A stretch of 64,000 nt of DNA from an uncultured Flavobacteriales bacterium (GCA_943788115.1 CALSPA010000017.1:55690-119689); one strand, 5' to 3'. Shown: positions 10,265 through 20,136, counted from the stretch's first letter. The notes: generated by a model not told the origin, from the sequence alone. Made by a program: numbers and translations.

Positions 10265-11273
10265 CTATAAAAACATTTCTTTTTTTAAGTCTAACCATTC
10301 TAAAGTACTATTGCAAAAAATATCCTCAACAACAGATTTTTCTAAGATTCATCTCTTCAATAAACTTGCCAATCTCCAAATCTCCCAAAGGAAATGGGTA
10401 ATCACTTCCCAGTGTTATTCTTTTAGAACCTTGTAATTTTAAAATATATTCTAACATTAATGGATCGTGAGTAATGCAATCTACCCAATACTTCCCGCAG
10501 TATTCTCTTGGGTTAACAGGATTATCAATTGCAACTAAATCTGGTCTACAGTTAAAACCATGTTCTATTCTACCTAAAGTAGCTAGAAAAGAACCACTTG
10601 CATGACAAAAATTTACTCTTAATTTCGGATATCTATCAAAAATACCTCCAAAAATCATGGAACACATTGCTCTTGAAGTTTCTGCAGGCATACCTACTAA
10701 CCAAGGCAACCAATATCTACCCATGTGTTTTTTACCCATCATATTCCATGGATGAACCATTACGGCTAAACCTAGTTTTTCACATGCTTCCCAAATAGGG
10801 TTAAATTCTGGCTCATTTAAATTTTTATTTTCAATATTTGATCCTATTTGAATACCGACAAGACCAATTTCTTTTATTCTATGTAACTCTTTTACTGCAA
10901 GTTCAGGATCTTGCATGGGAACAGTACCTAGACCGATATAATTTTTCGGATATTTATTAACTAACTCAGCTAAATCATCATTTAAAAATTCTGCAACTTC
11001 TAACCATCTTTAGGTTTGGAAAAATAGGCAAACAATACTGGAATTGTACAAACAACTTGAACTTGGTAGTCAAACAGTTTGTATTCATTAATTCTAACAG
11101 TTGGATCCCAACAGTTTTCATTTATCTCCCTAAAAAATTTATCTCCCTGCATCATTCTAGCCCAACCTTTTTTATGATGATCTAAGATGTATAAATCCAT
11201 CATAACCAAATTTATCTGCCCACCTTGGCAAGTTTTTTGGCATTATGTGGGTGTGCATATCTATCTTTAGCAT
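10265..11273 (-). CDS. ACMSD-like amidohydrolase-family decarboxylase, split by three frameshifts
   Basis: Closely matches the pattern of 2-amino-3-carboxymuconate-6-semialdehyde decarboxylase, which removes a carboxyl group in the kynurenine branch of tryptophan or 2-nitrobenzoate breakdown. Restored length is about 335 residues, the family norm. Visible are the N-terminal metal motif KIDMHTH, LDHHKKGWARMM, ENCWDP, IGLVGIQIGS, MVHPWNMMGK, YWLPWLVGMPAET, GRIEHGF and GSDYPFPLG. Frames change near 11183-11190, 11003-11008 (PKD|WLEVAEF) and at the T5 run 10337-10341, after which the frame runs to a TAG at 10265-10267. No other kynurenine-pathway gene is in the window. The stop touches the start codon of the M1 peptidase gene. 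Confidence 0.85.
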
Positions 11274-11289
11274 ATTATCTATTTAATAT

Positions 11290-11511
11290 TTAAGGAACTG
11301 GATCATATCCTGAACTTCCCCATGGATGACATTTTGAAATCCTTTTCAAAGTCAACCACATTCCAACAAAAGGTCCTTTTGACTTTAAAGCTTCCACAGC
11401 ATACGTTGAACAAGTAGGTGTAAACCTACATGAACTTGGAAAGAATGGAGAAATCAACTTTTGATAACACCAGATTGGAATAATTAATAAGTATCCAATA
11501 ATTTTAAGCAT
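11290..11511 (-). CDS. yidD: Membrane protein insertion efficiency factor YidD
   Basis: A 73-residue protein with the complete YidD signature: an amphipathic N-terminal helix, [20 protein letters not shown], then the [18 protein letters not shown] tail with its conserved Cys and Pro residues. YidD assists YidC in inserting proteins into the inner membrane. In many bacteria it lies with rpmH-rnpA-yidC; here it sits instead between the C1 peptidase (22 bp upstream) and the ACMSD-like gene (16 bp downstream), so it is part of an unrelated operon, as is common in Bacteroidota. Confidence 0.95.
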   Translation of the reverse strand: MLKIIGYLLIIPIWCYQKLISPFFPSSCRFTPTCSTYAVEALKSKGPFVGMWLTLKRISKCHPWGSSGYDPVP

Positions 11512-11533
11512 TACTTTATGCCTAATTTCTTTT

Positions 11534-12723
11534 TCATGCTTTTACTAGAGCGTCTTTATGAACTAAAATATTCATTGTTTTATATTTCACATATGGAAAT
11601 GATGCGAAAAAATATCCATCACACTCATTACTCTTTCCCCAAGAGTTTTTTACTATAAAATATTTAGTCCCTTTTTGATCTTCAACAAGACCTGTAATAT
11701 GCATGCCATGGTCATCCGTAGTTTCCTGATTATCGAAAGCAATTTGACGTTCGTCTTGAGTTACATTTCTTTCCTTTACAGGTGTACTAAACGCATTACT
11801 TATTTTAGCAGCTCCAGCATCACTAAAATGTTTATTATCTCTACCTTTTTTCTGAATAGTAGATTCATCTTCTGGAAGAATAGCTAATGCATCTCTGTAG
11901 CCAAATCCTTTTTCTGAAACATCGGCACCCCATGCAAAAGTATAACCATTCATAATTGCTTGTTCCATTACTTCCATAAACTCATCTATTGGTAAATTAT
12001 ATCCTGATTGCATAGCCCAATTATCCTGAACTTCAAGAACAAATTTGGAATAGAATGGATGGTGAGTATAATGAAGTTAATGATATGTAATTATCCATAT
12101 CAAGACCTAAAGATTTAGTGATAAGACATTGGAGTATATTCTTTCCCTGATAGTTAAAAGTAAAATCCTCAACATTGTCAGGCAAATCTCCTAAATATGC
12201 ATCTAGAATGCCTGTGTAAGCTTTTTTCCAAACTGGGGTCAGTGTTCCATTTTGTGGCTTTTTTAGCTAGCTCTTTTACAGTCGCACCTAAGATAGCCTC
12301 CATTTCCGCATGCCTATGCACTGTATCTCCATAATTCAACCCTTTGTAAACCTCTTCAGGAACAATACCATATCTTCTTATAACCCAAGGAATATCGTGA
12401 AAAGCGCCACCTGGACCAAAAGTAAATGTTCCATACATTCTTAAATAATTTTCGGCTTTTCCAATGTAGGCATTCCTAGCAATAAACATTTCTGAAAGGT
12501 TATGCTTTCCATTGTTTAAACGAATAATTTCAGATTCAAAAAAAGATAATGAAGAAAAACTCCAACATGTTCCAGTTCTTCCTTGGCTCTGGACTTCTGT
12601 TGCCTCAATATCTTTGAGTACCTTAAATTTGTATTCGCTGCCTTCTTTATTAGTCTCGAAGTTTGATTGTGAAACAGCTGTAAACGTTGATGCAATTGCT
12701 GCAATGAATAATATTTTTTTCAT
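11534..12723 (-). CDS. C1 (papain/bleomycin hydrolase-like) cysteine peptidase, several frameshifts
   Basis: An exported aminopeptidase C/bleomycin hydrolase-type protein of about 395 residues, with signal peptide [19 protein letters not shown]. The catalytic Cys is in [12 protein letters not shown], the His in DDHGMHITG, and the Asn in VKNSWG, so the triad is complete. The frame breaks near 12248-12254 (T4 run; restored frame reads [18 protein letters not shown]) and near 12064-12072 (restored frame [17 protein letters not shown]). A short stretch between about 12112 and 12147 reads better in another frame, which suggests a compensating indel pair. It lies 11 bp after cysS and 22 bp before yidD in a minus-strand operon. 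With the M1 peptidase it suggests periplasmic peptide degradation. Confidence 0.87.
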
Positions 12724-12734
12724 TTTTGTATTTT

Positions 12735-14223
12735 TTATGTTATTGAATAGGTAGTACCTTCTTTTCCATCTTTAATTGTAATGCCCATTTCATTTAACTG
12801 ATTTCGAATCTGATCAGAAAGCGCATAATTTTTATTGTTTTTAGCTTCAGTTCTAATCGATAACATTAGCTCTAAAAGTTGAGCCGATTTATCATTAGAT
12901 TGCATTTCTTGATTTTCTAAACCAAGAACATCAATAATAAAGCCATTCATTGTTTTTTGTAAATATATAAATGTCTCTTTAGAAATTTCACCCACAGAAT
13001 TATTAGCATTAATTGAATTTATAATTGTTACCAATTCAAATAATGTTGCAATCGTTTGAGGAGTATTAAAGTCATCATTCATATGACTAAAACAATTTTC
13101 TAGCAACCTAGTTATTTGATCATCTAATTTTTGATTCAGTTTTCCTTCTTGATAATTAAAATTATTAAGAATTCGATGGGCCTCCATTAATTTATTAAAC
13201 CCCTTTTCTGATGCATTTAATGCTTTACTAGAAAAATCTAAGACACTACGATAATGTGCCTGAAGCATAAAAAATCGAACTACCATAGGAGGAATACTCT
13301 TTGTTCAGGATATCGTTATTTCCAGAAAAAATTTCTTTTGGCAAAAGAGTATTTCCAGTACTCTTTGACATTCTTTTACCATTTAAAGTTAGCATATTAG
13401 CATGCATCCAATACCTTACAGGATCTACGTCATTAGCACAAAATCCTTGAGCTATTTCACATTCATGATGAGGAAATTTCAAATCCATGCCGCCACCATG
13501 AATATCAAATTGATCACCCAGGTATTTAGCCCCCATAGCTGAACACTCAAGATGCCAACCTGGAAACCCAATCCCCCAAGGAGACGTCCATTTCATAATG
13601 TGCAGATCGGAAGCTTTTTTCCATAATGCAAAATCAATTGAATTTCTTTTTTCCTGTTGACCTTCTAAATCTCTTGAACCTGGAATTAAATCATCAACAT
13701 CCCTTCCACTTAATTTTCCATATTTATAACCTTGGCTAATGTACTTTTTGACATCAAAATAAACAGACCCATTAACTTCGTAAGCAAAACCCTTTTTTAT
13801 AATGGCCTGTACCATGTCAATTTGTTCAACAATATGACCGGTTGCCGTTGGTTCTATACTTGGAGGAAGCGTATTAAATAATGACATTACATTATGGAAA
13901 TCCAAAGTATACTTTTGAACAATCTCCATTGGCTCAAGTTGTTCAATTTTTGCTTTTTTTGATATTTTATCTTCTCCAAAATCAGCATCATTTTCTAGAT
14001 GACCTGCATCAGTAATATTTCGAACATAACGAACATTATAACCAGAAAATTTTAAATATCTTACAATAACATCAAAAGAAATAAATGTTCTACAATTGCC
14101 AAGATGAACCTCACTGTAAACAGTAGGGCCACAAACATATATGCCAACATTATTTGATGCTATTGGCTCAAACTTTACTTTTTCACCAATTAAAGAATTG
14201 TATAGAAATAGATTTTTGATCAT
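12735..14223 (-). CDS. cysS: Cysteinyl-tRNA synthetase, one frameshift
   Basis: A class I aminoacyl-tRNA synthetase that charges tRNA-Cys, about 495 residues. The zinc/active-site segment [17 protein letters not shown] carries the HLGN form of the HIGH signature; the KMSKS loop is RMSKSTGN; the zinc-binding GWHLECSAM and [18 protein letters not shown] segments are intact. The N-terminal frame (from 14223) ends at 13246, and the C-terminal frame ([13 protein letters not shown] onward) runs to 12735. An extra base near 13288-13294 explains the break (removing one C restores Y-S-P-M). Because the gene is essential and normally single-copy, a sequence error is far more likely than a pseudogene. 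It follows folE by 3 bp. Confidence 0.93.
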
Positions 14224-14226
14224 TTA

Positions 14227-14892
14227 TTATATGTCAAAATTAGATTCTAAACTAACATGGCTTAAAAATTCTTGTTTAAAAGAATCATTATTGAAATCCC
14301 CAGAATATTTAGCAGTAATTGTAGCACTTTTAGTATCTCTTACCCCTCTCATGTTTACACACAAGTGTTTTGCTTCAATAATACATGCCACATTTTCTGT
14401 TTTTAAAACCTCTTTAAGTTTATTTAATATTTGTATTGTTAATCTTTCTTGAACTTGAGGCCTTTTAGAATAAAATTGAACTATTCGGTTGATTTTTGAA
14501 AGGCCAATAATATTATCTCCAGCAACATAAGCTACATGAGCTTTTCCTATAATTGGGACAAAATGATGCTCACATGTTGAATAAACTTCAATGTCTTTTT
14601 CGACAAGCATTCCATCATACTGGTAATTATTTGGAAATAATGACATTTTAGGGAGATTTTTAGAATCTAAACCACTAAAAAATTCGTTAATATACATTTT
14701 AGCTACTCGATTTGGAGTTCCTTTAAGGCTGGCATCATGTAAATCTAAGCCCATAATTTCCATGATTTTTTGAAAATGATGTTCAATTTTCGTAATCTTT
14801 TCAGATTCACTTAATAATATAGCTTTATCATTTATAGGTGTCTCTTGGTTACTCATCCAATGATCGTCACCTAATTCTTCAAATTTACTCAT
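14227..14892 (-). CDS. folE: GTP cyclohydrolase I
   Basis: Converts GTP to 7,8-dihydroneopterin triphosphate, the first step of folate (and some pterin) synthesis. At 221 residues it has normal length. The zinc ligands and catalytic His are visible in STCEHHFVP and HLCVNMRGVR, with substrate-binding GLSKINRIVQFYSKRPQVQERLT between them and the zinc Cys in AKHLCVNM. It is the first gene of the minus-strand cluster that continues with cysS 3 bp downstream. No TAnnTTTG element matches exactly in the 38-bp gap upstream. Confidence 0.97.
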   Translation of the reverse strand: MSKFEELGDDHWMSNQETPINDKAILLSESEKITKIEHHFQKIMEIMGLDLHDASLKGTPNRVAKMYINEFFSGLDSKNLPKMSLFPNNYQYDGMLVEKDIEVYSTCEHHFVPIIGKAHVAYVAGDNIIGLSKINRIVQFYSKRPQVQERLTIQILNKLKEVLKTENVACIIEAKHLCVNMRGVRDTKSATITAKYSGDFNNDSFKQEFLSHVSLESNFDI

Positions 14893-14930
14893 TGAGAAAG
14901 AATTTTTTCAAACTTTAAAGGCGAATAACC

Positions 14931-15938
14931 TTATTTATTTGGTGATTTCCAAATAAATTCTCCTTGTTTATTGATATATCCTTCAGTTCCTGACTTGAAA
15001 TCTCCAATTCTTACTAAAGCAAGATTATTATTGAATTCTGAAGGTCTAGAATATTTTATTGGAATTACTTGTTTACCATCAAGATCTATATAACCCCATT
15101 TTGCATCTTTAGCAATACCTTTTGAAACGTTTGCTCTACCTTCACAAAAATTCATACCACCATCGTAAATTGGGTTAATTACCACCTTTCCTTCGACATC
15201 TAAATAACCGTATTTACCTCCTCTAAAGCTTCCTACTCTAAAAAGTGCTCTTCCTTCATGAAATGCAAAAGCCCTATCGAAATCTGGCTGAATAACAACT
15301 TCACCTTTATTGTTAATAAAGCCATATTTACCTTCTTTTTCAGAGCCTTTTCTAAAATCAGCTTTACCTTCACTAAAGTCAAAAACCCAATCAAACTGAG
15401 GTTTAATTTCTAACTCACCTTTCAAATTAATGAAACCCCATTTACCTCCAATTTGAACTCTAGCCAATCCTTCATGAAAATCATATGCTTTATCAAATTG
15501 AGGTGAAATAATCATTTCTCCAGCTTTATTGATATATCCAAACTTAACACCAACTTGCAACCTAGCCAACCCTTCGTGAAAAGAATAAGCATAATTACAA
15601 TTTTCATCATAATTTTTCTCTCCCTTATCATCAATGTAATGCCATCCATTTTCGTCTTTAACTGCCGCTAGACCCTCTTTAAAAGAAGTTCCTCTTGAAT
15701 AAACAATTTTAATTACCTGATTACCTTTAGAATTGACATATCCATATTTACTACCTATTTTCACTTTAGCAAGATTTTCACTAAAATCATCTACATCATC
15801 ATAAATAGCTGATATCATTACTTCACCAGATTTATTTATAAAACCTTCTTTAGATCCTTTCTTAAACTTATAAAGCTCTTGTGAAACACCACTAAGTGAA
15901 AAGAGACTTACTAAAAAACAAATAATTGTTATTCTCAT
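14931..15938 (-). CDS. Exported WG-repeat protein
   Basis: A 335-residue protein with a signal peptide (MRITIICFLVSLFSLSGVSQ) and about nine tandem WG repeats, each about 33-37 residues with the form YGYINxxGxxVIxPxFDxxxxFxEGLARV (seen as FINKSGE, YVNSKGN, YINKAGE, FINLKGE, FINNKGE, YLDVEGK, YIDLDGK, YINKQGE). WG repeats probably fold as beta units; their function is unknown, although they are often found in secreted or surface proteins. Start at 15938 is the only one that gives the signal peptide. It is transcribed divergently from the PPTase gene across a 72-bp gap that contains the 10-bp palindrome TAGTCGACTA at 15955-15964. Confidence 0.9.
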   Translation of the reverse strand: MRITIICFLVSLFSLSGVSQELYKFKKGSKEGFINKSGEVMISAIYDDVDDFSENLAKVKIGSKYGYVNSKGNQVIKIVYSRGTSFKEGLAAVKDENGWHYIDDKGEKNYDENCNYAYSFHEGLARLQVGVKFGYINKAGEMIISPQFDKAYDFHEGLARVQIGGKWGFINLKGELEIKPQFDWVFDFSEGKADFRKGSEKEGKYGFINNKGEVVIQPDFDRAFAFHEGRALFRVGSFRGGKYGYLDVEGKVVINPIYDGGMNFCEGRANVSKGIAKDAKWGYIDLDGKQVIPIKYSRPSEFNNNLALVRIGDFKSGTEGYINKQGEFIWKSPNK

Positions 15939-16010
15939 GATTAATTATGTATTATAGTCGACTAAAGTAATAAATTTAGCAACTTTTTTAATTACTTCAT
16001 AATTTATGTT

Positions 16011-16628
16011 ATGCCATTTATAAAAACTGAAAAAATAAAATCTGGTCTTATTGGTTTTTGGGAAATAGCTGAAAATGATGACTTTAATTTAGCAAATTCT
16101 ATTTTCAAATCATACCATCCCAACTGTTTGAACTACAAAAGTGAGTATCGAAAAAAACAAATTTTAGCTACGCGTTTACTGGCAAATCAAATGTGTCCAG
16201 AAGAAAACATCTTTCAAGATTCATTTGGGAAACCCCATTTTAAATCAAAAGAAAAGTATTTAAGTATTTCAAATGATCAAGACATCGTTGTGCTATATAT
16301 ATCTAATCAACCTTGTGGAATAGATATCCAAACATTAAATAAAAAAATCTCCGTTATTTCTCATAAATTCCTCAATAGAAATGATTTTGCGAAAAATCAT
16401 AATGAAAATGAATTAATTCATTTATGGTGTGCTAAAGAAGCAATGTATAAAATATATGGAACACCTAAAATTTTATTTAAAAAGCATTTAACGGTATTCA
16501 AAATAAAAGAGGATTCAAAATTACGTGGAGCAAGCTCGAAACCAAACTTCCTATTTAATTGTATAATTAATAACATGAAATTTAAAAATTATTACTTAGT
16601 TTACACAAGTGATTTCAAAGAGCTATAA
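16011..16628 (+). CDS. 4'-phosphopantetheinyl transferase superfamily protein
   Basis: A 205-residue Sfp-type enzyme that transfers phosphopantetheine from CoA onto a carrier-protein Ser. The two signature segments are present: GIDIQTL (magnesium-binding Asp) and the WCAKEAMYKIYG motif (Glu/Lys pair). The length fits a compact Sfp-like protein. Its partner carrier protein is not in the window; it may serve fatty-acid ACP or an undescribed carrier. The start codon at 16011 follows an A+T-rich leader. It is the first of three same-strand genes: its stop at 16626-16628 is immediately followed by the GGGP-synthase ATG, so the genes are likely coupled. Confidence 0.88.
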   Translation: MPFIKTEKIKSGLIGFWEIAENDDFNLANSIFKSYHPNCLNYKSEYRKKQILATRLLANQMCPEENIFQDSFGKPHFKSKEKYLSISNDQDIVVLYISNQPCGIDIQTLNKKISVISHKFLNRNDFAKNHNENELIHLWCAKEAMYKIYGTPKILFKKHLTVFKIKEDSKLRGASSKPNFLFNCIINNMKFKNYYLVYTSDFKEL

Positions 16629-17366
16629 ATGAATTTAAAAGAAGAAATAACAAACAAATCCAATCTTAGGGAAAAAATGTGGGCGATATTAATCGATCCA
16701 GACAAAACACCTCTTTCTACGTTACCAACTCTAATACAATCAATAAATAGTTGCACTTGCAACTATATCTTAATTGGCGGAAGTCAAATTTTCAATGTGA
16801 ATTTTCACGATTATGTTTCTAAAATAAAATCATTATCAACTAAAAAAATTATTATTTTCCCAGGAGATAACACTCAGATATCATCATCAGCTGATGGAAT
16901 CCTATTGTTAAGTTTAATTAGTGGCCGCAATCCCGATTTACTTATTGGTAAGCATGTGCAATCGTCTTATGAGTTAAAAAAAGCTGCCATTTCATTGTTG
17001 GCTACAGGTTATATTTTAATTGAAGGTGGAGTACAATCCGCTGTTCAATACATAAGCAACACCAACCCAATTCCAAAAGACAAATACAATATTGCTGCAG
17101 CTACTGCATTAGCTGGTGAACAATTAGGGCTACATTTAATATATGCAGATGCAGGATCAGGTGCTTTAAACCCTGTTTCAAAAAAAATGATCTCTTCAAT
17201 TAAAAAACAGCTATCTATTCCTCTAATTATTGGAGGAGGAATTAAAAGTTATAATGACATTGAAGATGCATGGATTGCAGGAGCAGACATCGTTGTTATT
17301 GGAAATGCTATTGAAAAAAACGAAAAATTAATTGAATTACTTAACAATAGAATGAAATGCAATTAA
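16629..17366 (+). CDS. Geranylgeranylglyceryl/heptaprenylglyceryl phosphate synthase-type protein
   Basis: A 245-residue TIM-barrel prenyltransferase of the GGGPS/PcrB family, which joins sn-glycerol-1-phosphate to a polyprenyl diphosphate by an ether bond. Seen: ILIDPDK at the N-terminus (Mg/G1P-binding Asp), YILIEGGVQSAVQYI, YADAGSGA, and the phosphate-binding loops IIGGGIKSYNDI and VVIGNAIEKN. The activity is the first committed step of archaeal lipids; bacterial members are known in Bacillales (PcrB) and in Bacteroidetes, where the product's fate is not settled. It abuts the PPTase gene and overlaps the TenI-like gene by 10 nt. Confidence 0.92.
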   Translation: MNLKEEITNKSNLREKMWAILIDPDKTPLSTLPTLIQSINSCTCNYILIGGSQIFNVNFHDYVSKIKSLSTKKIIIFPGDNTQISSSADGILLLSLISGRNPDLLIGKHVQSSYELKKAAISLLATGYILIEGGVQSAVQYISNTNPIPKDKYNIAAATALAGEQLGLHLIYADAGSGALNPVSKKMISSIKKQLSIPLIIGGGIKSYNDIEDAWIAGADIVVIGNAIEKNEKLIELLNNRMKCN

Positions 17367-17977
17367 ATCTATTTACAAGTAACGATAAATTTAGAAGTGA
17401 AATTTACATTGTTATTAAATTGCTAGAAAATGGGCTTGAAACTCTTCAAATAAAGAAATCTGACTTCACAAAGAAACAACTTCAATCTTATATTGATCAA
17501 ATTCCTGAAAAATTTCATAGTAAATTAATTATACACTCACATTACGATTTAATTTTCAAATACAATCTAAAAGGAATTCACATTTCAAAACAATTTAGAA
17601 ACAAAAGAATAAAATTTAAAACTTTATTATTTCTACTTAAATACTTTAGAAAAGGTAAAATTATTAGTTGCTCTTGTCACAACATTGATAAATTATTAGA
17701 TGTGCCAAAATTTTACACGCATGTTTTCATTTCACCAATATTTTCTAGAGAAAATACCATTAATCCCTTGTTCCCTTTAAAAACACTAGAAAACATTATC
17801 CCACAGATAGAATCAAAAGTTTTTGCAACTGGAGGAATAAACCTTACAAATTTAGATCTTATTAAAAATGTTGGGTTTGAAGGAGTTGGGTTAATGGGAA
17901 GTATTTGGTTTGATGATGCAAAACAACCTTTATTACATTTTAAAGAATCTAAAAAAATGCTAACAACATTATCTTAA
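17357..17977 (+). CDS. Thiamine phosphate synthase/TenI-family protein
   Basis: A 206-residue TIM-barrel protein of the ThiE/TenI family. The ordered segments GLETLQIKKSDF, LIIHSHYDLIFKYNLKGIHIS, ISCSCHNIDKL, HVFISPIFSRE and VFATGGINLTNL match the fold. The Lys and Arg of true ThiE (phosphate- and diphosphate-binding) are not all obvious, so it could be a thiazole tautomerase (TenI) or a related enzyme rather than a thiamine phosphate synthase. It overlaps the GGGP synthase gene by 10 nt; no thi genes are nearby and no TPP riboswitch is evident, so its role in thiamine synthesis is unproven. Confidence 0.75.
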   Translation: MQLNLFTSNDKFRSEIYIVIKLLENGLETLQIKKSDFTKKQLQSYIDQIPEKFHSKLIIHSHYDLIFKYNLKGIHISKQFRNKRIKFKTLLFLLKYFRKGKIISCSCHNIDKLLDVPKFYTHVFISPIFSRENTINPLFPLKTLENIIPQIESKVFATGGINLTNLDLIKNVGFEGVGLMGSIWFDDAKQPLLHFKESKKMLTTLS

Positions 17978-18050
17978 TGACTTTTTTATCTAATGGTAAC
18001 TTTTAAAATTAATCTCCGTTAATTGACTGATTCATAAATAGAATTACTAT

Positions 18051-18998
18051 ATGTATTATAAATTATCCCTTTTTAAATTTTCGATTTTAATTTTTTCGGC
18101 TTTTATATTTAAGCTTGGCATTTCTCAACCAGCTGAAAAATATAATTCTAGAGAACAATACATAGAAAAATTCAGCTCAGAAGCTGTTAACCAGATGGTG
18201 CAATATAAAATTCCAGCAAGCATAACTTTAGCTCAAGGAATTTTAGAAAGCAGCAACGGGAACTCTGAACTTGCGAAATATGGAAATAATCATTTTGGAA
18301 TAAAATGTCACAATTGGGAAGGTGAAGGAATATATCAAGATGATGACGCTAAAAATGAATGTTTCAGAAAATACTCTTCTGCCCTTGAATCATTCCAAGA
18401 CCATTCTTTATTCTTGTCTAAAAGAAGTAGGTATTCTTTTCTTTTTAATTTAAAATTAGAAGATTATAAAGCTTGGGCGAAAGGATTGAAAAAAGCTGGC
18501 TATGCCACCAATCCACAATATGCTAACATATTAATTTCTCTAATAGAAAAACATGAACTTTATCAATTTGATAAATCATCATTGTTGGCAAAAAAAATAC
18601 CTACTCAAAAACAAAATACAAAAAAGGATTTAAAGCTTAAAAAGCAAAACAAGCATTCTGTATTAAAACATCAGAACAACATTAAATACATTACAGCAAT
18701 TAGTGGGGATACATTTTACAGTTTAGCAAATGAATTTGAAATGGGGTTATGGCAGATTTACAAATACAACAACCTAGAAAAAGGAGATATATTAAAAATA
18801 AATGACATCATATTTCTTCAGCCCAAAAGAAACAGATGCAATGTTAAATTCCATGTTGTTAAAAAGGGAGATAATATTAAATCCATTTCTCAGCTTTATG
18901 GGTTAAAACTTAAAAAAATCTTAAAAAGAAATGACATTTCAATAGAAGATTCACTTCAAATTGGCTCTAAAGTATATTTAAAAAAATCCAAAAATTAA
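18051..18998 (+). CDS. Glucosaminidase (GH73-like) with two LysM domains
   Basis: A 315-residue peptidoglycan hydrolase. After a hydrophobic N-terminal signal (FKFSILIFSAFIFKLGISQ) comes a FlgJ/Auto-type N-acetylglucosaminidase domain at about residues 40-175: ASITLAQGILESSNGNSELA carries the catalytic Glu, followed by NNHFGIKC and a conserved FRKYSSALESFQDHS stretch and GYATNPQYA. Two LysM repeats follow (about 215-260, ITAISGDTFYSLA; about 268-312, FHVVKKGDNIKSIS), which bind glycan strands. It acts in the periplasm in wall turnover. It stands alone between the TenI gene and prfB. Confidence 0.92.
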   Translation: MYYKLSLFKFSILIFSAFIFKLGISQPAEKYNSREQYIEKFSSEAVNQMVQYKIPASITLAQGILESSNGNSELAKYGNNHFGIKCHNWEGEGIYQDDDAKNECFRKYSSALESFQDHSLFLSKRSRYSFLFNLKLEDYKAWAKGLKKAGYATNPQYANILISLIEKHELYQFDKSSLLAKKIPTQKQNTKKDLKLKKQNKHSVLKHQNNIKYITAISGDTFYSLANEFEMGLWQIYKYNNLEKGDILKINDIIFLQPKRNRCNVKFHVVKKGDNIKSISQLYGLKLKKILKRNDISIEDSLQIGSKVYLKKSKN

Positions 18999-19046
18999 AT
19001 TGTGCTAATAAATTAGATGTTTAGTTTAGTCTTAAATTAATGATCA

Positions 19047-20136
19047 ATGATATCAAACGAGCAATTAGAAGAGTTGTGTAAGCGCCTGGATGCGTTGAGG
19101 GGGTACCTTTGACGTAGAAACAAAAAAAACTGAAATCGCTGAAGAAGAGCTAAAAACACAAGACCCTGAATTCTGGAATGACCCTAAAGCTGCAGAATTA
19201 ATACTCAAAAAAATTAAAAAGAAAAAATTCTGGGTGCTTTCATGTGATAATATTCAAAGTCAAATTGAAGATTTACAAGTACTTTTTGAGTTTTTTAAAG
19301 AAGGAGAGGTCGATGAAGTTGAAATCAAAAAAAATTACGAAAAATCACTCAATTCAATAGAAGAATTAGAATTGAAAAACATGTTGTCTAGTGAAGAAGA
19401 CAATCTTGATGCTATTCTTCAAATTACAGCTGGGGCTGGTGGCACAGAAAGCTGTGATTGGTCATCTATGCTAATGCGCATGTATTTAATGTGGGCTGAA
19501 AAAAACAATTATAAGGTTAAGGAGTTGAATCTTCAGGATGGTGAAGTCGCAGGTATAAAAACAGTAACATTAGAAATATCTGGAGATTTTGCATTTGGTT
19601 ACCTTAAGGGAGAGAACGGGGTGCACCGTCTTGTTAGAGTTAGTCCATTTAATGCCCAAGGCAAAAGAATGACTTCTTTCTCTTCTGTTTATGTCTACCC
19701 ATCAGTTGATGACACCATTGACATTAAAATTAATCCATCTGATATTTCTTGGGATACTTTCAGAAGTGGTGGAGCTGGTGGCCAAAATGTAAATAAAGTA
19801 GAAACGGGTGTGCGTCTAAAACACGCTCCAACTGGTATTGTAATAGAAAACACAGAATCTAGATCCCAACTAGCTAACAGAGAAAAAGCAATTCAGCTAT
19901 TAAAATCTCAGCTATATGAACTTGAGATAAGGAAACAAAGAGAAAAGCAAAATGAAATTGAAGCCGGAAAAATGAAAATTGAATGGGGCTCTCAGATAAG
20001 GAGCTATGTTTTAGATGATAAAAGAGTGAAAGACCATAGAACTAATTTTCAATCAAACGATCCATTTAAAATACTTGATGGTGATTTAGATTCTTTTTTA
20101 AAAGCATTTTTAATGGCAACTGGTGAAGCAAAATAA
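19047..20136 (+). CDS. prfB: Peptide chain release factor 2 with programmed +1 frameshift
   Basis: RF2 recognises UGA and UAA and triggers peptide release. The first 21 codons from the ATG at 19047 (MISNEQLEELCKRLDALRGYL) end at an in-frame TGA at 19110-19112. Skipping T19110 gives D-V-E-T-K and an open frame to 20136, for about 362 residues in all. The body has the catalytic GGQ in RSGGAGGQNVNKVET and the RF2-type anticodon loop region (SPFNAQGKRMTSF). This is the well-known autoregulatory recoding of prfB, so unlike the other breaks in this window it is real. The start at 19047 is preferred over the overlapping ATG at 19040, which is in another frame. Confidence 0.97.
19098..19113 (+). promoter_or_regulatory. 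prfB programmed +1 frameshift site
   Basis: The sequence AGGGGGTACCTTTGAC contains the internal Shine-Dalgarno-like AGGGGG, the slippery CTT codon and the TGA stop with a following C, the canonical RF2 recoding signal (differing by one base, TAC for the usual TAT codon). When RF2 is scarce the ribosome pauses at TGA and shifts +1 on CTT, so RF2 controls its own level. An SD-like stimulator is notable in a Bacteroidota genome, where few mRNAs use SD sites for initiation. Confidence 0.95.

Noticed and set aside
12735..14223. cysS as a pseudogene
   Set aside because: Essential function, all motifs intact, one indel that restores the frame; sequence error is more likely.
17357..17977. Firm call as thiE
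   Set aside because: No thi genes or TPP riboswitch nearby and not all ThiE residues can be confirmed by eye.
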